Both the position numbers and the translations under genes were made by a program. 64,000 bases of DNA from Pratylenchus scribneri (Eukaryota; Nematoda; Chromadorea; Rhabditida; Pratylenchidae), in assembly GCA_030063045.1 (NCBI GenBank), contig JAQSEB010000082.1:62001-126000 (forward strand), written 5' to 3'. This document shows positions 50,901 to 63,000 of the stretch, one piece after another. The stretch's first letter is position 1. Each line of letters opens with the position of its first letter. The notes below the pieces were generated by a model. The model saw nothing but the letters and a program-made list of their open reading frames with translations. It was not told the origin of the DNA and made no database searches.

Positions 50901-53900
50901 ATGATCAAATGTAAACGCCAAAATTTCTATAAATTTATGATCGACCCAGTGCTTTCAAATAGATGCAATTTACATTTGCGAATCTACTTATTAATCTCAA
51001 TATTTTATTGTCTTTTTATCAATCAAAGAATCGAAGCGAGCTTTCAATCCAGACGTCCTTTATTTTTACCTTCCAAAAACTGTGATAAACCATGTTATAA
51101 TGGAGGCAGCTGTGTCGAAGGTTTTATTACTGATTATTTATCAATTTATTAAATACTAATCAATTCAAGGTTCATGTCAATGTCCTGCTGGCTGGAAAGG
51201 ATCACAATGTGAAAACTGCCACGGAAGAATAAAGTTTGTTATTTTTTTAAATGTTAGATTTAAGTATGATTTTAATTTTAAGGAAAAAATTGGTGAATTC
51301 CGAACGGAATGGATCAATAACAGATGGTCAAAATAGTTACAGCGCATCAGCCGGCTGCATTTGGGTTTTTCAAAATGAAGAGAAGAATGGAAATGGATTA
51401 TTGTTCAAAATGGATGATTTTTTCACCGAATGTTGTTGGGATATTTTATACATTTACGATGGAGATGGAGTTTATGGCGATTTGCTTGGTGTATTCAGGT
51501 TATTATATATTATAATTAATTAAATTAATTGATTTTCTTAAAATTTTAAGTGGGAATTTACCGGGAATAGAAGTTTTGGCAAAATCCGGCGAGGCAATTC
51601 TCTATTTTGCAAGCGATTTGGCCTTCAATCTTCCCGGATTTAATATAAGTTATTTGAGTGGAGAATGCCTGTCAAATTGCAACGGAAATGGCAAATGCTC
51701 CAGCAATGGTGTTTGTATATGCAATGATGGATTTACTGGACCAGCTTGCCAATATCAATATTGTCTTCCAAACATGAATGGGCAGACGGGACCTTGCAAA
51801 GTTTGTCCAATTCTGTGATTTTAGGCATAAATATTTTCATTTACAGAACCAGGGTTATTGCAAAGATGGCAAATGCCAATGTGCGACCAAACATACACAC
51901 GGCGATTATTGTCAAGAATTGGCGCTCAATCCAATATGGGATACGGTTTTGACATTTGAGCCGAAACATTTTCAACCGCGTGCTTCTCACAAAACAATCG
52001 TTATTGGGAATGAACTTTGGATTCAAGGTTTTTTCAAAATAAATAAATTTCTAAAACCACCATTCAATTCCAAGGTGGTTTAATGTTCAATTCTGTGCAT
52101 ATGTCCAGTGATTTTGTGGTCTATAATATTCAAGAGAAGAAATTCCGAAAAGTTATGTCCAAGAACGCCAATTCCGACCAAATTCCATTGCCTCGATATG
52201 ATCATTCAATAATTCAATATAGGGTTGTTTTAAATTATAAACCTTTATCATTTTTAATTATAGAGGAAATTGTACATGTTTGGTGGAGTGATTAAACAAA
52301 ATATGATAACAAATGAATTCTGGGCATTTGATTTGGACACACATTTATGGACCAAATTGAGCGGGCACAATGATACGGCTCTGGCATATCCGGCTGCAAC
52401 CGCAGGGCATACCGCACATTTGATTGGGAGCGAAATGCATATTTTATTTGGTTACAATCCGTACGAAGGATATTTATACGCGCCTCAAATATATTCATTT
52501 GGTAAGTGATTTTGATTTTATTCGGTAAATATTAAAATTGACGAAACGAGGGTATATGATGATGATGATAAAACTAAAATAATTATAATGGTTTAATAAG
52601 ACTAAGACGAAATCTATCAATTGGGTATAAATTTTAGGGTCTAATTGAACATTTTTTTTTTTGATATTTTAATAATGGTAATTTTTTTATATAAAAATTT
52701 TATAGAAAGTGAAAAATGGAGAAAAGGAAGCACACATCCATCAATATTGGGCAGATTCGGTCACACATCTGTGCTGTTCAATGAACCAAATGGCGATCAA
52801 TTAATTCTAATTTATGGTGGATACAATGCGCCCGTCAACAGTTATACCTATTCAATTACGGATGAACTGCTTTTATATGATCCGGCAAAACAGACATGGT
52901 TCCGAAAATAATTATTTTCTATTCATTAAAATAAATTTTTAAGGACAAGTCTTGGAAATTATGGAGTGCCTTTGTTTCGACATTCAGCGGCCATTTTGGA
53001 CGGAGTGATGTTGATCGTTGGTGAGTAAAAAATCAATTCTTAATCAAAATGCTAAAATCATTAAAAAATTGAAGGTGGAAATAGTCACAATGAATCTTCA
53101 ACTACTCGCAAAAAGGATTGCTATTCTGAACAGATTTATGCGTTTGATACAGGTTTTTACAAATAATTTTATCCCTAAATTTAATATTTATTCAATTTAG
53201 TTTGCAAACGATGGCTTAACATTTACAATAAGGAATTTCCGCCAATTGCACGATATGGACACGATGCTTTCGCATTTGATGGGAACATGTACATAATTGG
53301 TGGATTCAATAGTGAAATGTTCAATGATGTGTTGAAATTCTCACCAGGCAATTTTTTATGGTGATTTAATGCAAAAATAATTATTTTTAGCTAACTGTGA
53401 TAACCAAGCTCGAGATGAGGAAGAATGTGAGAAGATGGCCAATGGAATAAGATGTGTATTTTTCAACAAAACGTGCACCAAAACTTTGCCAAACTCATCA
53501 CTGCGTCAATCTTTCCTTTCCATTGTCAAAGGGGACACTCTGAATACGATGAACTATTACCAACAACATTGTGCATCGCATCTTGGCGAAAGGTAAATCC
53601 AAATCAATAAATTAAATCAAAACAATTTAAAATTATGTAGGGAATCCTCTTCCGAATGGCGTCCCTGTACAATGGTAACGGATTGCACAAATTGCTTGCT
53701 TGAAAAGGGATGTGGATGGTGCGAAAGTAGCCAGGTAAAAATTCTTTAAATTAACTGACTGATAACAACTAATTTTTTACTCGGATTAATGTATTTCTTC
53801 AAGAAATGTAGGATAGAATCTGAATAATGCATAAAAGCGCTAGTGAAAAAAATAACTTGCTTTGAGCGGGTTCGAACCCGAGACCTAAATTTCACACAAC

Positions 53901-56498
53901 CGGGAATTAACTCTTTAGGCAAAACTACTTAACATGACCAAATTTTAGAAAAAATTAATCAACTAAAATTTAAAGCTCTGCCTTGGCTCATATACAAGCT
54001 GTGCCGACGGCCTTTTGACTGATCGTTCCCTGTGTCCACACAGTAGTAAACAACGCCACAAGGAGACAAAATTGCGCGCATGTTCCTTGGCAACAAATTG
54101 CTTTGCCTGCCATCGACTTCCTCATTGCATTTGGTTTGCCATTGATGGAAAGCATATTTGTGTGTCATTGGCGGATCAAGGTTAATAACATTTAAACAAT
54201 ACAATAAAATTTCGTTTTTAAGCTTTACTAATAGAAGAACATCGAATGCAAGTGGAACGCATTACGGCCATACCAAATATGGCTGATGATTCGCATTCGA
54301 TGCCGCAAACAACGGCTTTGACCCTTTCATCCCAAGCGAATAATATGCCAATGGCATTGAATCAAAATGATGTCATAATACTTCAATCGTCCGATCAAAA
54401 TCAACGGAATATTACTTGCCCAATACCCTGTTTTTTGAGATCAAATTGTCAATCTTGTGTTGATGCTCAGTGCATGTATGTTTAATATATAAATTTAGTA
54501 GTCGGTAATATTTAGTTTGCAAAAAAAAAAATTAAAAAACCCCAAAAAATTTTAACAGTACTGATTTATCCAAGATCCATAAACCTTATTGCAGCTTAGG
54601 CTTAATCTTTAACTAATTGTGTTAATTTTTAGGTGGTGTCCGAGCACACAAAGATGTGTTTCCATGGACACTTACATGATCAGTTTTCCCTATGGTCAGT
54701 GCATGAGTTGGGTGACTGCTGCGAATACCAATTTTGCCTGCCAAATGAACCCATTTTCCTGTGAACAACAAAAAACTTGTTCCGATTGTCAAAGGTTTGA
54801 TTAATCAGCCTAATATCTTTTATTTCCATTCATTCATAGCATTGGCCCTCGTTGCGGATGGTGTGATGATGGATCGGGGACTGGCCTTGGTAAATGTATT
54901 GAGGGAACAGCTTCAGCACCACTCGACCGAAATGCATGCCCCATTGAGCGATGGTTTTTCACGGGGGAGCCAGGTTAATTTAATGGAATAGCAATATTTT
55001 AATGCGTTTCGTTAAGAATGTCAATGCAATGGACACAGCGATTGCACAGAGAATGCCACACATCAACGGTCGCGCTGCACAAAATGTCATAACCGGACGA
55101 GGGGAGAACATTGCGAACAATGTGAACCAGGCTACTTTGGGGATCCAAGGAATGGTGGAATGTGCCAAGAATGCCAATGCAATGGCCAAGCGACGCTTTG
55201 CAATCCATAGTAAGTTATATTTTTTAGAAATAAACATTTTTTAATCATTTTTAGCAACGGAGACTGTTATTGTTCAACGAAAGGGGTGATTGGCCCAAGA
55301 TGTGATAAATGCGAGCCAAAATACATTGGCGACCCAAAGAACAGTGGAACATGCACCTGTATTTTAATTTTGGGAATATTTTACATTTTTGAAATCAATT
55401 AATTTTAGATGAATTGGCCATCGACTTCATATTCACATTCAAATTGGACAGCGATGATATTCGGGATAAATATGTCAATCAAATTAATTTCTTCAGTGTT
55501 CCATATAAGGTTTTTTTATATTCTTTTATTATTTAATCATTTTTGAATTTTTAGAAAGACACCGACACACAATTCTCAATTACATGTGAAGGCGATTCTG
55601 GTGCAAAAGTGGCCATAAATTTGACAACACAATTGTTGGAAGGACGTCCTTTCCATATAAAGCATTTGATGGCCGGACAACTTTGCACAAATACGGGCAT
55701 AAAACGAACATACAGCGCTTCGGATCCGGGTGAAATTATAATTACATTTTAAATTTAAAATTATTTAGGATTTGCATTTGGCACTGAATCGAATACAACA
55801 TTCCACGTCAGAGTCAGTGATTTTGTCACTCCGATAAAGGTATTAAATTTGAGTAGTTGCAAGGATTAAAAAGAATTTTTAGATTCAAATTTCATTCGCC
55901 CAATCATTGCCAATAAATTGGATATTATTCTTTGTTATTTTTGCAGCGTAAGAAATATCCACTCAAATTTTGACTAATTTTTTAAACAATTTAAGTTGTT
56001 TCATTGTTCTCCTTGTTGTGGCGGGACTAATTTGGATTATAAAAATGCGCATCGAATGGTACAGGAATATCAGAAGACGGCATGATGAAATTGAAGAAAT
56101 GGCATCGAGGCCATTTGCGTCGGTTCAACTCGATTTGGGCAATGATCGACAAAATTTGGTATATGATAACAGAATTTAATACAGTATTTAAAAACATTTA
56201 ATTTCAGCAAGTAGAGCCATGCGCGGTAGAACCATGTGCGAATTATCAAGCAGGGATTTACACTTGTATCGTGAGACTTCCAACAGGAGGTTAGTTAATC
56301 CACACAAATTCACTAATCTAATTAAAATTTCTAGGTCAACCCTATACACCATATGGCACCTCCGGCTTGGCAGTTGCTTCAGCACTTTGTCAATTAACAC
56401 CGGCCCAACTTGCATTAATTCAACCACCAGACATGGAAAAACAAAGAAGCAGAAAATCACATTTTAAACGTTTTATGCCTTTTATGCGATCGTCATAA
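50901..56498 (+). CDS. tag-53: Attractin homologue (type I membrane protein)
   Basis: A multi-exon gene. In order: a hydrophobic signal segment (IYLLISIFYCLFI); an EGF module (CDKPCYNGGSC); a CUB domain (GCIWVFQNEEKN..CCWDILYIYDGDG); EGF modules (CNGNGKCSSNGVCICNDGFT); about six kelch repeats (LYMFGGVIKQN, LILIYGGYNAP, MYIIGGFNSEM); PSI-type cysteine modules (CTNCLLEKGCGWC, CQSCVDAQCMWC, CSDCQSIGPRCGWC); and laminin-type EGF modules (CQCNGHSDC, CQCNGQATLCN). Then a membrane helix (FIVLLVVAGLIWIIKM) and a cytosolic tail with MASRPFASV and GLAVASALC, both typical of attractins. Vertebrate attractin acts with melanocortin signalling; tag-53 is the C. elegans counterpart. I could not place a C-type lectin domain between kelch and PSI. 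The first ATG after a TTTTCAG acceptor was taken as start. Confidence 0.9.
53780..53955 (-). repeat. tRNA-derived SINE-like copy in an attractin intron
   Basis: On the minus strand: TTTAGGTCTCGGGTTCGAAC then CCGCTCAAAGC and a T-run. The same family as the 39.8 kb copy. Confidence 0.65.
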
Positions 56499-57509
56499 TT
56501 GTTTTTTTATTTGAATTGAATCTTTATTGTATTTTTTTGATAAAAATCGGGTCTTATCTTTTAATAAAATTAATATTCAAATTTTAATAATTTTTATTCG
56601 TTGTTTAATCGAATACCTATCATTTTTTTATTGGAAAATCATAATTTTATTACCATCCATCCTGAAAGAAATTGAAGCCAATAGGCAGATTTTGAAGAAA
56701 ACAATCCAGAAAAAAAATTGGATTTTTTATACCAAGCGAAAAGCACAATCTTTCATAGAAATTAAATTTGGTTCTTGGCGCTTAATAAAAAAATAGGTGA
56801 GCGTAAACGCTGCTAGACATCGACATATCCATCTCTTATATCGACCTCAACCTCCTGTCAAGCCAGGGTTAGGGCATAACCATTAACACGGCTAGACACC
56901 ACACACAAACCAGTAAGGCTGAATAGCTTCATTCATCGCTATTTTATTGAATATAGACGCTATAGTTGTGACTACTTTGTACTTTCCAAAATGGCTAGAA
57001 AAGACGCCGGCGGGTAGCATAGTTACGGCCGCTGCTCACTGAGATAACACCAAATTTTCTCATTCCATTCCAATAATGACTCGCTCTTTTACAATTGATT
57101 CATCATCATTCCATTATCATCCTCCCCCCCCCCCCCCCCCATCTCGATTAACATGAATCTGTATTTACATTTTCCTAAAATTCTCCCAAATGAGTAAACC
57201 GCTGCAAACGGTCTTTGAACCCTAAAGTGAACATATTATGTTTTTTACTTATTTGTTGTTTATTCAAAATAGGATCAAACCTTTATTTTTTCAATGAAAT
57301 TTATAAAAACTATACACTTATCTTTTGCAGGGTTTTTTCTGTAGAAGGTTTGTGGAAATTAAACCACAAGGATTGGATGAAAATATTGCAGTGCGGGTGT
57401 ATTACAATCAAATCTTATTCTATTTTGTCTGCTGTATAATTACCAATTGTGCCTGAGGTTTGATTAACATGCAAATATCCAACCTATATTAAAATTTTAA
57501 TAGAAAAAC
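56499..57509. other. Intergenic region before the unrecognised acidic gene
   Basis: About 1 kb without a recognisable gene. It contains a poly-C run at 57124-57140. The stretch AATTTTAATAG at 57493-57503 may be a trans-splice acceptor, 6 nt before the next ATG. Confidence 0.5.
57124..57140. repeat. Poly-C run (17 nt)
   Basis: Uninterrupted C homopolymer in an intergenic region. Confidence 0.9.
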
Positions 57510-58926
57510 ATGTCGACGGAGCAGCAACATTCACTGGGGAATTTCGTTTTGAATATTGATCAACTTAAAGATGATGAATTGGATGCAAATGATCTTGAGG
57601 TTTTTGTTAAAATCGTTTATGACAAATATACATAAATCTTCAGGTCGCCTTAATCAATGAATCTTTCGAGGAGCAACAAAAGCATTCCCAGCTCTTCTGT
57701 GATATGAAATTGAAGTCAATCTTCTACGGCGATGATGAACCAAATGGGACCACCACAACATTTGAAAATCATCATCAGCAGCAACAACAGCTTCCACTCT
57801 TTGAGGCAGCCGAAGAAGATATGAAAATGAAACTGACTCCACTTCAATTTCTGCCACAAAATTCACCCAATACAGGTTTATTAATAATTATAGTTACAAA
57901 TATAATCTGGAGATGTTAAGATTGCGATGAAGAGGATGCCGAGCGAGGTCGACAATTGGACCGAGAATTAGGGCGAATGATGCTGGAAGAAGAGGACAAA
58001 TTTTTGTTTTCCGACTCACCGCCTCCACTGGAAGAGAAAACAACAACCATGGCCATGCACCACTACTTCGATTCATTCATCCTGGGCGGTGGCGAACAAA
58101 ACAGCAGCAGTTTCTTCACTTCATTTGAGTCACAAGCGGAAGAAGAGAGTCAATGCGCGGATGCTGAAGCTGTAAATTACATTAATTAAATTTAACATTA
58201 TCCAATTAATTTAAGATTGCAATTGATGTAATCCAAGCACTTTTTGCTGATGAACAATGCACTGACCAGTCTTCTTCAACCTATGAAGAAAATGACATGA
58301 TGGTGTCAGCAAATCTTCTCAAGGTTTGAATAATTACATGGTTTAAGCAGGCTAGGGTTTATAAAGAAAATTATACCAAAAATTGAAAAACTTTAGACCT
58401 GAAAAGGAGGGTTCATTCAGTTTTGTCAAAATTTGGGTCTCGGGTTCGAATCCGCCCAAAGGAATATATTTTTTGGGCATGGTGAACAAATTTCTAAAGG
58501 ATTTTCAAGACAAAAAAATATTTCGAACCATAATACTTTACCAGAAAAGCACTAGTATTACTCGATTTTTGATTATTCATACATTTGCAGATTCTGCAAG
58601 ATGATGATGACTTCGATTCGATCAGCGAGGAAATGGAAGAGGATCCAAAAATGGGAAGAAGTGGATCGACCAGCATCAAAAATGAACAACAAAATCCATT
58701 CGACGATGATGAAATGCAACCGCCTCCTCCACGGAATGATTCGCTTCAGACAATCTCATCGCCAATGTCAACTTCGTTTCTGTCGGCAGCAGATGAACAA
58801 ACTGTGCCCGTCATTGACCATTGGGAAGAGCTGGACAAGGAACCGTGTGCGGCCGAGAAGATGTCCATTGATGCAAGAGCGCTGTTGAAGAAAATTCGAG
58901 CTGAACGAAAAGCAACTCAACTCTGA
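57510..58926 (+). CDS. Unrecognised acidic protein, 338 residues
   Basis: Five exons with closing phases: 57510-57599, 57644-57875, 57921-58171, 58216-58323, 58591-58926. I do not recognise the family. The protein is strongly acidic (runs such as DCDEEDAERG, LEEEDKF, DDDDFDSISEEMEEDPKM), with a Gln-rich patch (HHQQQQQ) and no signal peptide or membrane segment. The N-terminus is FVLNIDQLKDDELDANDL. The C-terminus, HWEELDKEPCAAEKMSIDAR followed by ALLKKIRAERKATQL, is the best-ordered part and could be a short amphipathic helix. A possible trans-splice acceptor lies directly before the ATG. Coding status is supported by five exons in consistent phase; function is unknown. Confidence 0.8.
58345..58560 (+). 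repeat. tRNA-derived SINE-like copy in intron 4 of the acidic gene
   Basis: GACCTGAAAAGGAGG, CAAAATTTGGGTCTCGGGTT, CGAATCCGCCC, then a T-run and GGGCATGG. Confidence 0.65.
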
Positions 58927-60077
58927 AGAATTGAACTGATCGAAAAATGATGATAAAGATTTAATGCGAAATTCCCCAATTTTTTGTTTTTGCCACCCGA
59001 TCGACATATGTATTCCTCATCAATCCGACACATTTATTTGTCGCCCTTTGAATTTAATCTTTTTTCCAAACATTTTCTCTTCTCTTATTCTAAAGAAAAA
59101 CCATCATCAAAATTTGTTGTTTTTTTCCAACCATTTTTCTTCATCTTTTAAATCATTCTGTTTTTTCTCTCTTCAAATTAAATGTTTTTTCACAACAAAT
59201 AAATAAAAATTGTATCAATCCACAAAACCTTTTTTTCCTTATATTATCAAATATATCGCTGAGCGCAGTCAAAAATTTGTTACAATTGTGTGCTCCAGCC
59301 ATCCATTCTCCCACCCCATAATCCTTTGTTCCACATTTTGAGCATGATCAGAAATATTAATGAATTATATTTCGATTTGATTCTGGCTCATTCCCATCTA
59401 ATTTCGAATTGTTTTTCCCTCTCTGATGATTCAAATATACCATTTAAAAGCTCCAAATGTTTCATGAGAGCTTCCCATCACAATGACCACACAAAATTAA
59501 TCCATTCTAAAATTCAAATTGTTTTTTTTTTTGAGAATGATGAACATCGGCTTCCAATATATCTTATAGCCTCTTCGTCGATGACCTGAAGAATAAATCC
59601 AAACAAGAAATCAACGATGATAATGATGAAATCAAGCGAATACAATTATTATTTTTCCTCAAAATAATCAATCGCATACATTTGGATAAATATTCAAAAG
59701 AAATTTGTGTACATTTTATTAATTTTTTAACCTTTCTTTGAAGGAGGGGACATTGTTCTTATCTATTTTATTAAAAAGTATCAAAGAATAACCAAATGTG
59801 AAAGGAGGAGATTTGTTGCTTCCTTTTTTCAAAAAGAGCAAAAAAAAAAAAGCTCATAGGTGTGATGGGTGGGCGGAAGAAGACTTTTGGTCGAATGGAC
59901 CGAGTGAAGAAACTTGAATGATTCACAATGGGGAAGAGGAGTCATTTGTCTTTTGATCACACAAAATTTAACCGAGAAAATCCATGAAATTAAATGAGAT
60001 TCTTACCCAAACTTATCATTAGAAAAATTGATTTTTTTTTCAATTTTAGATTTCTAAATTAAATTCTAAAAAGTGTG
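58927..60077. other. Intergenic region between the acidic gene and unc-78
   Basis: About 1.15 kb: the 3' end of the upstream gene (AATAAA near 59199) and unc-78 upstream sequence. No gene seen. A TTTCAATTTTAG acceptor at 60049 precedes the unc-78 ATG by 29 nt. Confidence 0.5.
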
Positions 60078-63000
60078 ATGGCGGATGAAGATTTTAAAAA
60101 AGGTAAAAAACATTTTAAATCGAATCATTGATTTTATTTTCAAGAATGTACGTTTGCATCGCTGCCAAGGACGACTCGAGGATTGCCCGTCATGCTCTCC
60201 GCCAGTCCAGATGGGAGAAAATTTTTATATTGCAGCGGAAACAGTGTTTTTATTCGGGATGAGAAGGTAAATTTCATGCCCAAATATTTAATTAAATTGA
60301 CAAACCATATACCCAAAATTTGATAGAGTTGATCAAGACGCATTAAATGATATATAATTTGTTATGGTTTGGTCAACAATTAAAGGGTGTTAAGAAGGTT
60401 TAAAACCAATTTTGGTTTATTGGTTCAAAACTAAGTTTGAATTAGTCAAACCCATAACCCAAGCCAAAACATAATAAAATAATGCGCCTCGATAAGATCT
60501 ATCGATTGATGAGTATAAAGTTTGGAATCTAGGATAATCTCTGGACCTTTAAATCTTTTCCGCAAATTAAATATCTCCAATTATTAAAAATAGCCAATAA
60601 TTTATTGATATTTAGCAAATTGCTGACTGCGATGTCTACACGGAACATGCCCATTTAACGCAAGTGGCCAAATATTCCCCTTCGGGATTTTACATTGCCA
60701 GCGGTGATCAATCGGGCAAAATCCGCATTTGGGACACGACACAATCTGTAAGTGAAATATTAAAATCCGCAAAAAATTTTGTCCACTTTAGACCCATATT
60801 TTGAAAGCAGAATATGGAATAATAAATGGCCCAATACGGGACATTGCCTGGTCGGAGGATAGCAAAAGGATGGCGGTGGTCGGTGAAGGAAGAGAAAGGT
60901 TTCAAACGAAAATTTTTTGACTTTTAATTTAACTAATTTTTAGGTTTGGCCATGTTTTCCTCTTTGACACTGGCACCAGCAATGGAAATTTGTCGGGACA
61001 GAGCAAAACAATGACTGTAAATAAATTGGAAAAATAATTTTTAATATTTATTTTCACATTTTTAGAGTATTGATTTTCGATGGACCCGTCCCTACAGATT
61101 GGTGAGCGGTTGTGAGGATAACACAGTGGCCATTTTCGAAGGACCGCCATTCAAGTTTAAAACGGTATTTTTTATAGAAATATTTAATTTGTCGAAAAAA
61201 CCACTGAAAATGGCGAAAAAATTTTAGCGGTTTAGTAGTTCATCTTAAACTCATAAAACTTATTCAATCGATCGATCCAGTCAAAACGGGTTTAACCAAT
61301 TCTAAATCAGTTTTGAACCAAAACAAAATTGGTTTAAATCGTTTTAATCCAATTAGGTATGTGGTTTGTAAATGTAGGATAAAACCTCCTTAAACCATAT
61401 TTCGGCATTTTTTATTTTTTTTTATAAATAATTAAATATAATTCCTTTTTAATAAATCCAATAATTTAATTCATTTTTCAGCTTTTCCACGAACACACCA
61501 GATTTGTGCAATGTGTCCGTTACAACAAGGATGGATCGATTTTTGCAAGTGCCGGTTCCGATGGACGGGTATTCAATTGATTTTAGTGTACAAAATTTAA
61601 ATGAAATTAAAGTGCAGGTTATTCTATTCGGTGGTCAAGAGGGCGAAAAAGTTGGCGAATTGGTCGATTCGTCATGCAAAGAGGCGGCGGCACACGGCGG
61701 CGGAGTTTTTGCACTTTCATGGAATTTGGATGGGAATCGATTGGTCACGGCTTCGGGCGATAAAACTCTGAAAATTTGGAATGTGCCAGACCGTAAATTG
61801 ATTTCGTAAGTTGGAGTTTAAAATTTATGAAATTCGTAAATTTTCAACCCAAAGAGGAGGTCTTAAATTTTTGCAAAATTTAGGTCACGGGTTCGAATCC
61901 GCTTAGAGTTAGTTATTTTTTTCTGACTTGGTTTTCATTTTTTACGCATTTTTACACACTCTAAATACATTAAGAAAAATTACAAAAAATACTAATATAT
62001 ATTATCCGTAATTCCATTTAATCAAACACAATTAATTTTCAGAACCGTCACATTCGGCTCCACAATTGAGGATCAACAGCTGGGCGTTGTTTGGCTCAAG
62101 GATGTGATCATTTCCTGCTCGCTGTCTGGTTTCATCAACTACGTCGATCCGGAGACAAATTCCGTAAGCCGGGTGCTCAAAGGACACAACAAATCGATCA
62201 CTGCCCTGGCACTCAGCCAAAACAAGGAGCTGGCATTCACCGCCGATTTTGAAGGGAATATTAGTATGTGGAATTTTTTATTTAAATTTTAATCAATATT
62301 TTTGGCATTTGAGCACATTTAAAAACATTTTTCCCACTTTTCTTCACCTGAAAAAATCATTGGACCTTGGTGGGATTCGAACTTTCGACCTCCTTCCCAA
62401 ATCCAACCCTCTTCCCAAATCCAACCCTCTTCCCAGATAGGACAAAAAAAATTAGAAGGTTAAAATCGAAATTTTTGCCGGCTTCCATAAATTTACTCCC
62501 TAAACCATATATCATTTTGTAGCTAAGATTTCAACTTAAAATCCAAGCTAAATATTGGGTAAAAAACAAAAGGAAAAACTTTTACCTACACAAACTTTTT
62601 AAACAGGTTTTTCCCTTCAACTTTTAAAAAATATTTTATAATAAACATTTTAATTTTAAGCACGATGGAAAGTTTCCGACGGTTCCTCTGAACGACTGAC
62701 CCCAACAATTCACAAATCTCAAGTATCCGGTTTGAAATTGACCCAAAATGGAATGCTCGTTTCTTTGGGTAAATTACCACATTTTAGACATTATTTATTA
62801 TTTAAATTTACAGGATGGGACGATACGATTGCATTCACGGACAATGCTTTGGCTGTTGTTGGTCAGTGGTTTCAAAATTTTAATCAAAAATTAATTCTTT
62901 TTAGACAATGCCCAACCAATTTCGCACAAATTATCCTCTCAACCGCGTGGCCTCGACTGTAAAAGTGATGGGAAATTGGTGGTTGTGGCCTGTCATCGTT

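Noticed and set aside
53959..54204. Minus-strand open frame in the attractin gene
   Set aside because: It is the antisense of a plus-strand cysteine-rich exon (ACSLATNCFACHRLPHCIW).
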